From: Sporosarcina sp. ZBG7A
GTDB lineage: Bacteria; Bacillota; Bacilli; Bacillales_A; Planococcaceae
Direction: 5' to 3'
Length of the DNA: 64,000 bases
Assembly (NCBI RefSeq): GCF_000813425.1
Contig: NZ_JWIB01000015.1
Coordinates: 124,001-188,000, forward strand
The first letter of the stretch is position 1. The number at the start of each line of letters is the position of its first letter. The translations under genes and the position numbers were made by a program. Under the pieces are notes generated by a model. The model searched no databases. It had not been told where the DNA came from and saw only the letters and a list, made by a program, of their open reading frames with translations. Below are positions 8,433 through 17,501 of this stretch, piece by piece.

Positions 8433-10289
8433 ATGACTGGAAGAAACGAACCATGCCCATGCGGCAGTGGGAAAAAGTATAAAAAGTGCTGTGGGAAAGT
8501 TGGCGATGATCTGCTTAGTGCTGTCGTCAATGAAGAGCTCGACCGTATTCTTAGTCAATTTTTCGATACATATCCAACAGGGGACAAGCGGGAATCCATG
8601 ATGCGTCTCATGCGTCAGTGGGCTGAAAAACTCCGTGGCAGTTGGGAACCGGCACATATAGAAGAGGCGGCTTCTGAATTTTATTTATTCATAGAAGACA
8701 ATGCACAATGGAAAGAGTATATCCGCAAGCAACAAATCGCTGCGGCCCGTGGAACGGTACAGGACGTTCTTAAGAAGTGGGAAGAGCCGTTTATGCTACT
8801 TGGTGAAATTACAGCGGCGAAGCCAAATGCGTTGGAGATTACAAAGTTATTGACTGGCGATGTAATTGAATTGGCGCGCATCGAAGGGATGCCTGCAGAT
8901 GAAGGTACATTAGTGTTTGGCGTTGTACTTCCGGATACCCGCCGTGGTGACAAGTCGATCGCACCGGTTTCATCTATGCTGTTTTTAGCTAAATGGAGCA
9001 AACAGACGAAAAAATCATTGCTTGAGCTATGGGAGAAATCATCTGATCAGTCGCCTGCAGATTTCGTCCGCAAGCATACGCTTGAAATCTATGAACTGCT
9101 CGTAAAACGCAGTATGGCTTCGATGAATGAAATGATTGAAGATGTACTCGCACCGGCGCAGTTGACTGCATTGAAGCAGCTTGACGAACATCTTGCGAAA
9201 GCAGATGAGCCTGCAGATGTCAGAGAAATGCTTCAGAAATTGGCGGTTGCATACTTTTTGAACACGGAAGTTGTAGGGGATGCTGAACTGGATGTGTCTG
9301 CGTTTGTACAGGCATCGCTTCAAGTCGGTCAATCATTATCACTGGTCAAACAAGAGACTACGCTTGAACCGGCAGAAGATACGGACGCGGTTGACCGTTT
9401 CTCGAAAGAGTTGAGAGAGTTATATGATGCGATGATGACAGACGGAGATGCTGCAGCCGCTGCTATCTACGAGATTGGTACAGACCCAAGACCAACAGAA
9501 TCGGAGTTGTGGGAAACCGCGATGACGACTTCAGGTGTTGTTGAACCTGAGCGACGTCCAGGGGTGGATGAAGGACGTGCACAGCGACTTGCTTATGAAG
9601 CGTTTGGCGCAGAAGACGAAGAAACGCGCCGGAAATTAGCCGATTCTGCGTTGTCCATTGTACCGGACTTGTCTGATGGGCTATTGCTAAAAGCAGAAAC
9701 GGAAAAGGACATAGAGAAGGCGAGCGAGCTTTATGAGCGGGCAATCCGAGAGGCGAGTAAACGTTTTGAAGCGGGCGAGAATCCGTGGCAAAACATTCCG
9801 AATCGACCGTTCATGCGTGCTGCATTTGCATACGGTACGCATCTGTTCATGCACGGAGAGTTCAACGAAGCCGCCGAGGTGTTCTTGGATCTCGTCCGCA
9901 TGAATACGACAGACAACCAAGGAGCTCGCTATGAAGCGATTGCTTCGCTGATCCACGCTGGACGCTTCAATGAAGCAGGAGAGTTATTAGTTCGCTACGA
10001 GCGCGGTTCTGAAAATGATGCCACGTATTTATACTTGGATTGGAAGTTCGAAAACGAAGCATCTGGCGGCGAGTCTGAAGAAGAGGCAGATATTCTGAAG
10101 AAAGCATCTGCAGCAAATGGCAACGTCATGCACTTGATGGCGTTCCGTGCTCAAACGATTGAATATCCACGCCAACAGCGTCTCGAACCTGGCAGTAAAG
10201 AGGAATCGCGCTATATTTGGTTGTTGTTGAATGGACCGAGTGGTTTGAAGGAAACATTGGAAAAAAGTAAACAAGGCGCTGCCAATTAA
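8433..10289 (+). CDS. SEC-C zinc-motif protein with TPR-like C-terminus
   Basis: 618 residues. Residues 3-20 (GRNEPCPCGSGKKYKKCC) are a SEC-C zinc-binding motif as at the end of SecA, here at the N-terminus. The rest is acidic and helical; residues about 400-560 have the alternating helices of TPR repeats (AEVFLDLVRMNTTDNQGARYEAIASLIHAG). No enzymatic motif. The ATG at 8433 has GGGGGG 8 bases upstream. It follows moaA by 36 bases and may be read through from it. The family is widespread in Bacillales without a settled function; a role in binding SecA, ribosomes or folding clients would be a guess. Confidence 0.8.
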   Translation: MTGRNEPCPCGSGKKYKKCCGKVGDDLLSAVVNEELDRILSQFFDTYPTGDKRESMMRLMRQWAEKLRGSWEPAHIEEAASEFYLFIEDNAQWKEYIRKQQIAAARGTVQDVLKKWEEPFMLLGEITAAKPNALEITKLLTGDVIELARIEGMPADEGTLVFGVVLPDTRRGDKSIAPVSSMLFLAKWSKQTKKSLLELWEKSSDQSPADFVRKHTLEIYELLVKRSMASMNEMIEDVLAPAQLTALKQLDEHLAKADEPADVREMLQKLAVAYFLNTEVVGDAELDVSAFVQASLQVGQSLSLVKQETTLEPAEDTDAVDRFSKELRELYDAMMTDGDAAAAAIYEIGTDPRPTESELWETAMTTSGVVEPERRPGVDEGRAQRLAYEAFGAEDEETRRKLADSALSIVPDLSDGLLLKAETEKDIEKASELYERAIREASKRFEAGENPWQNIPNRPFMRAAFAYGTHLFMHGEFNEAAEVFLDLVRMNTTDNQGARYEAIASLIHAGRFNEAGELLVRYERGSENDATYLYLDWKFENEASGGESEEEADILKKASAANGNVMHLMAFRAQTIEYPRQQRLEPGSKEESRYIWLLLNGPSGLKETLEKSKQGAAN

Positions 10290-10341
10290 TCTTTTATGAT
10301 GGGGAATGGGTGAAGGAAAGAGTTCGAATGAGGCGTGCGAA

Positions 10342-10502
10342 GTGCTCATAAAACCTCGGGAAGTGATCATAAAGCTGGGAAACTGCTCTTAAACTTGAGA
10401 ATGTGATCATAAAGTGTGAAAAGTGCTCATAAACTCAGATATGTGCTCATAAACTATGAAAAGTGATCAAAAACTCAAAAATATGATCATAAATTCAGTA
10501 GG
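10342..10502 (+). repeat. Family A 20-bp intergenic repeat array, 8 units
   Basis: Eight units of GTG(A/C)TCATAA plus 10 variable bases, starting at 10342, 10363 and then every 20 bases to 10483. The consensus is looser than in the later arrays. Lies between the 3' ends of two converging genes, with no open frame of note. Confidence 0.9.
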
Positions 10503-10544
10503 CACACCAGCTCAATCCTGAATATACAAGATCAAAGCAATCAA

Positions 10545-10610
10545 CCGAAAAAATAAGCGAAGCGCCACCAATTAATCTCCTTCCCATTGGGGAATGGGAG
10601 ATAGGTATCA
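10545..10610 (+). repeat. Degenerate copy of the 3' end of the SEC-C gene
   Basis: The stretch GAAAAAATAAGCGAAGCGCCACCAATTAATC... around 10545-10595 resembles the end of the SEC-C gene and its trailer at 10259-10310, with GCGC(T/C)(G/A)CCAATTAATC and GGGGAATGGG shared. This suggests a local duplication of gene end plus array, now decayed. Confidence 0.6.
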
Positions 10611-10730
10611 AAAAAGGTACTGCAAACTGGCAGTGAAGAACGTGAAAGATTTGATTGGTAAAGTGCACTAAGTGCAAAACCTCTTCTGACAGTAGACGTT
10701 TAGTGTGTCGTCCATCGTGAATGACATGGA

Positions 10731-10770
10731 GTGCTCATAAAACTAGGAAACTGCTCATAAATTCCAATAA
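10731..10770 (+). repeat. Two further family A units
   Basis: GTGCTCATAA and CTGCTCATAA, 20 bases apart, downstream of the decayed duplicate. They probably belong to a second, mostly lost copy of the array at 10342. The sequence between 10503 and 10730 otherwise holds nothing I recognise. Confidence 0.7.
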
Positions 10771-10782
10771 ACAGTCAACAGA

Positions 10783-10813
10783 AAAAGCTGTCCGCATTTG
10801 CGGGCAGCTTTTC
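10783..10813. terminator. Bidirectional terminator
   Basis: AAAAGCTGTCCGC (10783-10795), ATTT loop, GCGGGCAGCTTTT (10800-10812): a 13-bp stem with one G-U pair and T-tracts on both strands. It ends the minus-strand AIM24-type gene and could stop read-through from the left. Confidence 0.85.
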
Positions 10814-10828
10814 GTTATCATCTAAAAC

Positions 10829-11623
10829 TCATTTTCCACCTAATAAATCGAACAATCCACCGGCGACACTACCTTCGCCTTTAGAACTGCCTCCTGGCAC
10901 TTGAGGAGCGGAAGCGAATACCCGGCTCGCAAGACGAGAGAACGGAAGTGATTGAATCCATACAGTTCCTGGTCCGCGAAGCGTTGCGAAGAACAATCCT
11001 TCTCCACCGAAAAGTGCAGTTTTCACACCTTTGACCGTCTCGATTGAGTAAACCACATCATGCGTCATCGCAACAAGACAGCCTGTATCGACACGCAATG
11101 ATTCACCTGGCTGTAGTTTCTTCTCAATGATTGTCCCACCTGCATGTACAAATGCTAGACCATCGCCTTCCAGCTTCTGCATAATGAACCCTTCACCACC
11201 AAAGAAGCCCGTGCCGAGCTTCCGCTGAAACTCGATTCCTACAGATACACCTTTAGCTGCTGCTAGAAACGCATCCTTCTGACAAATTATTTTCCCACTA
11301 TGTTCACTTAAATCCATCGGAATAATCTTTCCAGGATAAGGAGAGGCGAATGACACATGACGCTTTTCGGAGCCAGTATTTGTGAATGTCGTCATGAACA
11401 AACTTTCACCTGTTAGCACACGCTTTCCTGCTCCCATGATTTTGCCGAACAATCCACCACCACTGCCGGAACCATCACCGAAGATCGTCTCCATTTCAAT
11501 GTGGTCTTCCATCATCATGAGCGCACCGGCTTCTGCTACGACAGTTTCCTGCGGATCTAGCTCAACTTCTACAAACTGCATATCATCGCCGTGAATCTTG
11601 TAATCGATTTCGTGATTGTTCAT
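10829..11623 (-). CDS. TIGR00266/AIM24-family protein
   Basis: 264 residues with the beta-rich, glycine-punctuated pattern of the AIM24/TIGR00266 family: [16 protein letters not shown] near residue 31-46, [16 protein letters not shown] near 53-68, [16 protein letters not shown] near 140-155, [11 protein letters not shown] near 177-187 and [14 protein letters not shown] near 206-219. Members are small conserved proteins of unknown biochemistry, related to a mitochondrial cristae protein in yeast. No signal peptide. GGAGGA precedes the ATG. Monocistronic by position, followed by its own terminator. Confidence 0.85.
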   Translation of the reverse strand: MNNHEIDYKIHGDDMQFVEVELDPQETVVAEAGALMMMEDHIEMETIFGDGSGSGGGLFGKIMGAGKRVLTGESLFMTTFTNTGSEKRHVSFASPYPGKIIPMDLSEHSGKIICQKDAFLAAAKGVSVGIEFQRKLGTGFFGGEGFIMQKLEGDGLAFVHAGGTIIEKKLQPGESLRVDTGCLVAMTHDVVYSIETVKGVKTALFGGEGLFFATLRGPGTVWIQSLPFSRLASRVFASAPQVPGGSSKGEGSVAGGLFDLLGGK

Positions 11624-11685
11624 TGTCAGTTCCTCCGAGATTCAAATTTGTTACTCAGTTATACGTTATTGACAGGGGGAAGGTT

Positions 11686-12594
11686 TCAATTATTTGTGCG
11701 GCATGAACCTTTTGCGCGAAGATCTTTCACTACTTTAATTTGGCAACACAACTTAGAGATTTTATCAGCATAAGTTGTAGTGGAATAATGTGCTAGGAAC
11801 GAAGTCGTAACGGATTCCAGAATTGTTGGACCACTATTTCCAGTAACGAGTTCTTCCAACAGAAACGTTATATATTCTATTCCTTTTTCTTCCCGGTCCT
11901 TCTCGAAACGAGTAAGCATGGTACGTAAATCACTCATTAACACTTCTTTAGCATCTTCATTGTCCGCGTACGTTAACTTTTCTAGAAGAGCCTTTCCGAG
12001 CAACTTGTCACCACTCGATATCATTCCGGCCATAATATCATCAAGCCGTCGAATGGCAAATGGAACGAGCTGATCATAATGGAATGCATTTTTTTCTCGA
12101 CCACCAATCTTTACGAAATGATGAATGTGTTGCATCATGCCGACAAGAATCACTGCACCGTCCGCGTTGTATGGTTCGGATTCAGGACCATATACTTCGA
12201 GCAATCGCCCTGATAGCCAGGAGATTTCAGAAAGATACTGTTTCTTAACAAAAGATCTCATTTCGTCGTCGTTAGAAAAGAAAACTGCCTCATATATAGG
12301 AAGTAAATTACGTTCTCGATCGACATGCGCGCGGGTTACAATTTGCAAGGCGAAAATTGTTTTATCCGTACGGTCTTGCCCAAGAAGTAATTTTCGTCGT
12401 CTAGTAATCGATTCTTCATTTGCCATTTCCAAAATTGCTAACAAGCATTCATTCTTAGATGTGAAATAGTTATAAAATGTCCCTTTGGAAATACCTGCTG
12501 CATTTAAGATATCTTGAACTGAAGTTGCAACAATCCCTTTTTCTTGAAAAACTTGCTGCGCAGCTAGAATGACTTTCAATTTCCGCTCGTTCAT
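11686..12594 (-). CDS. TetR/AcrR-family regulator of the divergent DHA2 exporter
   Basis: 302 residues, longer than typical TetR proteins (about 200). Residues 5-50 hold the HTH: VFQEKGIVATSVQDILNAAGISKGTFYNYFTSKNECL. The C-terminal 250 residues form a helical ligand domain. AAAGGTGATG precedes the ATG. Divergent from the multidrug transporter at 12768, the usual arrangement for a repressor and its exporter target. Confidence 0.88.
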   Translation of the reverse strand: MNERKLKVILAAQQVFQEKGIVATSVQDILNAAGISKGTFYNYFTSKNECLLAILEMANEESITRRRKLLLGQDRTDKTIFALQIVTRAHVDRERNLLPIYEAVFFSNDDEMRSFVKKQYLSEISWLSGRLLEVYGPESEPYNADGAVILVGMMQHIHHFVKIGGREKNAFHYDQLVPFAIRRLDDIMAGMISSGDKLLGKALLEKLTYADNEDAKEVLMSDLRTMLTRFEKDREEKGIEYITFLLEELVTGNSGPTILESVTTSFLAHYSTTTYADKISKLCCQIKVVKDLRAKGSCRTNN

Positions 12595-12626
12595 TACATC
12601 ACCTTTTTGTTAGTTAATATACCGAC

Positions 12627-12655
12627 AGTCTACTATCAAAATGTACATTTATCAA
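12627..12655 (-). promoter_or_regulatory. Promoter of the tetR gene
   Basis: Minus strand TTGATA (12650-12655), 17-base spacer, TAGACT (12627-12632), a good SigA-type match 33 bases before the start codon. Confidence 0.5.
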
Positions 12656-12666
12656 TGAAATTCATT
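12654..12666. promoter_or_regulatory. Candidate TetR operator
   Basis: AATGAAATTCATT is a perfect palindrome about a central A and overlaps the -35 region of the tetR promoter in the tetR/exporter intergenic region. Assignment as the operator is inference; a weaker dyad (ATACCGAC...TAT) overlaps the -10. Confidence 0.35.
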
Positions 12667-12767
12667 CATTAATATTTTTATATTGATTTTTTTGGACTAT
12701 GAGTATAAACTGTTCTTCATGATGTTTTTTAAGTAAGGAATTAACAGTTAAATGGAGGAATTAATAG

Positions 12768-14315
12768 ATGGAAACTAAAGACCATATTAAGAAAATGCAT
12801 GAAAAGCCACCGTATGGCATAATCATCATCCTATTCATAGGTGCCTTTGTCGCAATACTAAACAATACATTGCTCAATATTGCGCTCCCTACAATTATGG
12901 ATGAATTTAAGATAGAGCCTTCTCAAGTGCAATGGTTAACGACTGGCTACATGCTTGTCGGCGGTATTATGATGCCAGCCAGTGCTTTTTTCATTCTCAA
13001 ATTCAAGAACCGTAATCTATTCTTGACAGCGATGACTCTGTTTTCTTTGGGGACATTTTTGGCGATTATCACGCCGAACTTCGCGTTACTAGTAGCAGCA
13101 CGGATGATCCAAGCAGCGGGTGCCGCTTTGCTTATGCCACTACTAATGAACGTTATGCTCGTTGCCTTTCCAATTGAAAAACGCGGGCAGGCACTTGGCT
13201 ATTTTGGACTCGTCATGTTTACGGCTCCTGCGATTGGACCGACTCTCTCAGGATTCGTCGTTGAACACTACTCATGGCGTGCGTTGTTCATCATCGTCTT
13301 GCCAATCGCATTATTTACAATCGTGTTTGCAATGATTAAACTTCGTAACATCACACCAAACAAACCAGTGAAAGTGGACACTTTTTCAATTTTCCTTTCA
13401 AGTATTGGATTTGGTGGCTTGTTGTACGGCTTCAGCTCGGCAGGAAGTAAAGGATGGACGGCACTTGAGGTCCTTGGTCCGATCATCATCGGAGCCATCG
13501 CTCTAGTCGTATTCGTTACGCGCCAATTACGGAAATCAGAACCAATGCTCGACTTCCGTATCTACAAACATCCGATGTTTGCCTTGTCTTCTGTAATTTC
13601 AGTTGTCGTATCAGTGGCGATGTTCTCAGGGATGATCCTGACACCACTTTACGTACAGAGTGTGCGTCACATTTCACCACTCGATTCTGGATTGCTCATG
13701 TTACCGGGTGCAGTTCTCATGGGATTCATGTCCCCGATTACAGGGAAGTTGTTTGATAAATACGGACCAAAAGGACTCGCGATTACGGGTCTTTCAATTA
13801 CAGTCCTTACAACATATATGCTCAGCCAGCTTCAAATGGATACAGGTTATTACGAATTGATGGCCATTTACACAGCTCGGATGTTCGGACTCTCGATGGT
13901 TACAATGCCGATTATGACGAATGGTATGAACCAGTTGCCAATGGCTTCAAATCCACATGGTACGGCGATGAACAGTACCGTTCAGCAAGTGTCCGGTGCG
14001 ATTGGTTCCGCAATTTTATTAACCGTGATGACGAAACGCGCTGAATCGTCTGGTGCCCAAATCGCGCAAGATGCAGCCGCTTCAGGGAATATCCCGACGG
14101 ATGCAGCAGGATTGGCAGCATTCAAAGTGCAAGTAGGTCAGCAAGCCCAAATGGAGGGTATTAACCATTCGTTCTTCATCTCCACGATAATTGCTGGAGT
14201 GGCGCTTGTCTTAACGTTCTTCATCAAACGTGTCAAACCACCGCAGTTCAGTGAACAAGCAATGACTGAATCACCAGCTGAAGCACGAGTTGAAGCACCA
14301 CTAGATAACAAATAA
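12768..14315 (+). CDS. DHA2-family multidrug MFS transporter (EmrB/LmrB type)
   Basis: 515 residues with 14 predicted membrane helices. DHA2 signatures: LNNTLLNIALPTIMDEF near residue 31-47, WLTTGYMLVGGIMMPASAF near 56, RMIQAAGAALLMPLLMNV near 112-129, and motif C-like LVMFTAPAIGPTLSGFV near 147-163. Exports drugs or other small molecules by proton antiport. Ribosome site GGAGG before ATG 12768. Probably repressed by the divergent TetR protein. Confidence 0.9.
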   Translation: METKDHIKKMHEKPPYGIIIILFIGAFVAILNNTLLNIALPTIMDEFKIEPSQVQWLTTGYMLVGGIMMPASAFFILKFKNRNLFLTAMTLFSLGTFLAIITPNFALLVAARMIQAAGAALLMPLLMNVMLVAFPIEKRGQALGYFGLVMFTAPAIGPTLSGFVVEHYSWRALFIIVLPIALFTIVFAMIKLRNITPNKPVKVDTFSIFLSSIGFGGLLYGFSSAGSKGWTALEVLGPIIIGAIALVVFVTRQLRKSEPMLDFRIYKHPMFALSSVISVVVSVAMFSGMILTPLYVQSVRHISPLDSGLLMLPGAVLMGFMSPITGKLFDKYGPKGLAITGLSITVLTTYMLSQLQMDTGYYELMAIYTARMFGLSMVTMPIMTNGMNQLPMASNPHGTAMNSTVQQVSGAIGSAILLTVMTKRAESSGAQIAQDAAASGNIPTDAAGLAAFKVQVGQQAQMEGINHSFFISTIIAGVALVLTFFIKRVKPPQFSEQAMTESPAEARVEAPLDNK

Positions 14316-14324
14316 GCATAATCG

Positions 14325-14364
14325 AAAGCCCTTTACTGGAAAAAACTCCAGTAAAGGGCTTTTT
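14325..14364 (+). terminator. Terminator of the DHA2 exporter gene
   Basis: AAAGCCCTTTACTGGA (14325-14340), AAAAAC loop, exact complement at 14347-14362, then TT. A 16-bp perfect stem. Confidence 0.92.
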
Positions 14365-14405
14365 GAATGGAATCCGTTCACGGGATAGCTGAACAATACC
14401 ATTTG

Positions 14406-14705
14406 ATGCTCATAAACCTTGAAAAGTGCTCATAAGCTCGTGAAAGTGATCATAAATCTTGAAAAGTGCTCATAAGCTCGTGAAAGTGATCATAAACCTT
14501 GAAAAGTGCTCATAAGCTCGTGAAAGTGATCATAAATCTTGAAAAGTGCTCATAAGCTCGTGGAAGTGCTCATAAATCGTGAAAAGTGCTCATAAGCTCG
14601 TGAAAGTGCTCATAAATCGTGAAAAGTGCTCATAAGCTCGTGAAAGTGCTCATAAACCTTGAAAAGTGATCATAAACTTGTGAAAATGCTCATAACATGA
14701 ATAGT
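14406..14705 (+). repeat. Family A 20-bp repeat array, 15 units
   Basis: Fifteen units at exactly 20-bp spacing from 14406 to 14686. Two subtypes alternate: GTGCTCATAAGCTCGTGAAA and GTGATCATAAATCTTGAAAA (variants AACCTTG, AATCGTG). Every unit carries ATAA, and 20 is not a multiple of 3, so it cannot be coding. It starts 44 bases after the exporter terminator and ends about 110 bases before the lysine operon. Confidence 0.97.
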
Positions 14706-14814
14706 GGGATCAGAATCTTCGAAATACAAATGAAAGGAAATATCTAGTTGCTGTCGAATAGAGTATGAAAGGGCTTACAAATCTATCAACCTATTTGGAG
14801 AGGGGAATGCAGCA

Positions 14815-16293
14815 ATGAAACTGAACAACTACATCAATGGACAATGGGGAACAGATACAGGAGCAGACTATACAGCAGTAAAAAACCCAGCGAACGGAAA
14901 AACAATTGCAGACGTGCGTCTATCTACAGCAGATGACGTCACCCAAGCAGTCGCAGCAGCGAAAGCCGCTCAAAAGAAATGGGCACGGGTTCCTGCACCT
15001 AAACGGGCAGATTACTTATATGAAATAGGACGCATCATGATAGAAAAGAAAGAGCATCTTTCTCAAGTACTCACAAAAGAAATGGGGAAAGTCATAGAAG
15101 AAGCGCGCGGTGAAGTCCAAGAAGGCATCGACATGGCCTATTATATGGCAGGCGAAGGCCGCCGTCTCTTCGGTGAAACAGTGCCATCTGAACTTGATAA
15201 CAAATTCGCGATGAGTGTCCGTGCGCCAATCGGCGTCGTCGGGTTGATCACCCCGTGGAATTTCCCGGTTGCGATTGCCACTTGGAAATCGTTCCCTGCA
15301 ATCGTTGCGGGCAACACATTCATCTGGAAACCCGCGACTGAAACACCGATGATGGCGTATGAAATGGCACTCATCTTTGAGGAAGCCGGCTTGCCTGCCG
15401 GGGTGGCCAACGTCGTATTCGGAAGCGGCGGCACAGTTGGAACAGCGATGATTGAGCATCCGGATGTCCGTGTTGTTTCATTCACCGGCTCAACGGAAAC
15501 AGGGAGACGTGTCGCGGAACTGGGCGGTCGTCATTTGAAGAAAGTCTCGCTTGAAATGGGCGGCAAAAACGCGATTATCGTCATGGACGACGCGGACATT
15601 GACCTCGCAGTTGAAGGCATCCTTTGGAGCGCGTTTGGTACCGCGGGTCAGCGTTGCACGGCATGTAGCCGGGTCATCGCGCATACGGATATAAAGCAGG
15701 AACTTGAGCAGAAGTTGCTAGAAGCCATGAAAGGCTTGACGATTGGCGATGGGGCAGACGAATCGAACAAAATTGGTCCTGTCATTAACGCAAAATCACT
15801 CGAGAAAATCAGCTATTACGTCAACGTTGGAAAAGAAGAAGGAGCAAAACTACTGGCAGGTGGAAATACGCTGACAGAGGGTCATTACACAGGTGGACAC
15901 TACTTTGAACCGACACTCTTCACAGACGTTGCGGCGGATAGTCGCCTTGCACAAGAAGAAATCTTCGGACCTGTCATTTCGCTCATTGAAATCAGTAGCT
16001 TAGAAGAAGCAATCGAAGTGAATAACAGTGTGGTATATGGCTTGTCCAGCTCAATTTTCTCAAGAGACGTCAACAAAATTTTCCAAGCACAACGTGACCT
16101 TGATACAGGAATCGTCTACGTGAACGCTGGAACAACTGGTGCGGAGATCCACTTGCCATTTGGCGGAACGAAGGGAACAGGAAATGGCCACCGGGACTCA
16201 GGCGTTGCGGCGCTTGACGTCTTTACTGAGTGGAAGAGCATTTACGTTGATTTTAGCGGTAAGTTGCAGCGGGCCCAGATCGATAACAACTAA
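14815..16293 (+). CDS. Aldehyde dehydrogenase, probably 2-aminoadipate-6-semialdehyde / piperideine-6-carboxylate dehydrogenase
   Basis: 492 residues, NAD(P)-dependent ALDH. Visible: [21 protein letters not shown] (cofactor/oxyanion Asn) near residue 144, [13 protein letters not shown] near 223, the general-base Glu in [10 protein letters not shown] near 247, and the catalytic Cys in [12 protein letters not shown] near 273-284. Ribosome site GAGAGGGG. It leads an operon with lysine 6-dehydrogenase 15 bases downstream, which makes the aminoadipate semialdehyde from lysine the most likely substrate; substrate is inferred from context, not from sequence alone. Confidence 0.85.
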   Translation: MKLNNYINGQWGTDTGADYTAVKNPANGKTIADVRLSTADDVTQAVAAAKAAQKKWARVPAPKRADYLYEIGRIMIEKKEHLSQVLTKEMGKVIEEARGEVQEGIDMAYYMAGEGRRLFGETVPSELDNKFAMSVRAPIGVVGLITPWNFPVAIATWKSFPAIVAGNTFIWKPATETPMMAYEMALIFEEAGLPAGVANVVFGSGGTVGTAMIEHPDVRVVSFTGSTETGRRVAELGGRHLKKVSLEMGGKNAIIVMDDADIDLAVEGILWSAFGTAGQRCTACSRVIAHTDIKQELEQKLLEAMKGLTIGDGADESNKIGPVINAKSLEKISYYVNVGKEEGAKLLAGGNTLTEGHYTGGHYFEPTLFTDVAADSRLAQEEIFGPVISLIEISSLEEAIEVNNSVVYGLSSSIFSRDVNKIFQAQRDLDTGIVYVNAGTTGAEIHLPFGGTKGTGNGHRDSGVAALDVFTEWKSIYVDFSGKLQRAQIDNN

Positions 16294-16308
16294 AAGGAGG
16301 ATGATTGG

Positions 16309-17475
16309 ATGAAAGTCGTCGTATTAGGTGCAGGGTTAATGGGTAAAGAAGCCGTTCGAGACTTGGTGAAAAATGATGAGGTGACAGCTGTCTATTTAGC
16401 GGATCAAGACGTTAGAAAAGCAGAACATTTTGCAGATGAACTCTTGTCCGACAAACTCAGTATTTTAGTACTCGATGCTCGTAATGAATTGCAATTGAGT
16501 GAAGTCATTTCACTCGGTGACGTCGTTATCAATGCACTGTTCTATACATTCAACGAGCAGGTCGCAAAACTCGCGATTGCAGCTGGCGTCCATAGTGTAG
16601 ATCTCGGCGGACACATCGGTGGTGCGACAGATGCGGTTCTACAAATGAAAGAACAAGCAGAAGCACGTGGCGTCACGCTTATCCCAGATCTAGGTGTCGC
16701 ACCTGGGATGATCAACATCCTAACAGGTCATGGGGCTGCTAAATTGGATAAAGTCGAGTCCATCCGCTTGTTTGTTGGGGGCATCCCCGTCAATCCAGAA
16801 CCTCCACTTAACTACAACATTGTGTTTTCATTAGAAGGCGTGTTTGACCATTACACGGATTCTTCACGTGTGATACGAGACGGAAAAGTTCTAGAATTGC
16901 CGTCACTCTCGGAAATTGAAACCGTTCATTTTGATGAATTCGGCGACATGGAAGCCTTCCATACATCAGGCGGAACTTCCACACTTATAGAATCATTCCC
17001 GGACGTTCAAACGCTTGAGTACAAGACACTACGTTATCCAGGTCACGCAGAAAAGTTCCAATTGCTCGTAGACCTTGGCTTGTTATCACGTGAATCGACC
17101 ATCCAAGTTGATGGAAAACCGTTACGTGTTCGCGATGTCATGCGTGAGCATCTCACACCCCAAATGCTGCTTGGTGACAAAAAAGATGCCGTCTTGCTAC
17201 GCGTTCTCGTAAGCGGGGAAGCTTCCGGCATGACAGCGACTTATAAGTATAACATGACTGTAACCAAAGATATTGATATGAATGAAACCGCAATGGCTCT
17301 TGCGACTGCGAATACGATTTCCGTTGTCGCACAAATGATTGGTGGAGGTACCATTACAAAACGTGGCGTTTATCCACCTGAATCGATCGTTCCAGGAGAT
17401 CTCTATATTGAAGAGATGGGCAAACGCGGCGTCCACATTACGGAAACTATTCACACCGGTGAAGCCGCACTTTAA
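16309..17475 (+). CDS. lysDH: L-lysine 6-dehydrogenase (saccharopine dehydrogenase family)
   Basis: 388 residues. Strong resemblance, from memory, to Geobacillus stearothermophilus lysine 6-dehydrogenase: KVVVLGAGLMGKEAVRDLV at the N-terminus (Rossmann GxGxxG), NALFYTFNEQVAKLAI near residue 78, HSVDLGGHIGG near 97, IPDLGVAPGMINIL near 125-138, AFHTSGGTSTL near 217 and TKRGVYPPESIVPGD near 352-366. Oxidatively deaminates the epsilon-amino group of lysine with NAD, giving 2-aminoadipate semialdehyde, which cyclises to piperideine-6-carboxylate. AAAGGAGG precedes the ATG; middle gene of a three-gene operon. Confidence 0.9.
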   Translation: MKVVVLGAGLMGKEAVRDLVKNDEVTAVYLADQDVRKAEHFADELLSDKLSILVLDARNELQLSEVISLGDVVINALFYTFNEQVAKLAIAAGVHSVDLGGHIGGATDAVLQMKEQAEARGVTLIPDLGVAPGMINILTGHGAAKLDKVESIRLFVGGIPVNPEPPLNYNIVFSLEGVFDHYTDSSRVIRDGKVLELPSLSEIETVHFDEFGDMEAFHTSGGTSTLIESFPDVQTLEYKTLRYPGHAEKFQLLVDLGLLSRESTIQVDGKPLRVRDVMREHLTPQMLLGDKKDAVLLRVLVSGEASGMTATYKYNMTVTKDIDMNETAMALATANTISVVAQMIGGGTITKRGVYPPESIVPGDLYIEEMGKRGVHITETIHTGEAAL

Positions 17476-17501
17476 TTTGCGGGATGCAAGGAGGAATAGA
17501 G

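Noticed and set aside
14406..14705. CRISPR array
   Set aside because: The repeat is contiguous with a 20-bp period; there are no unique spacers of 26-40 bases and no cas genes nearby.
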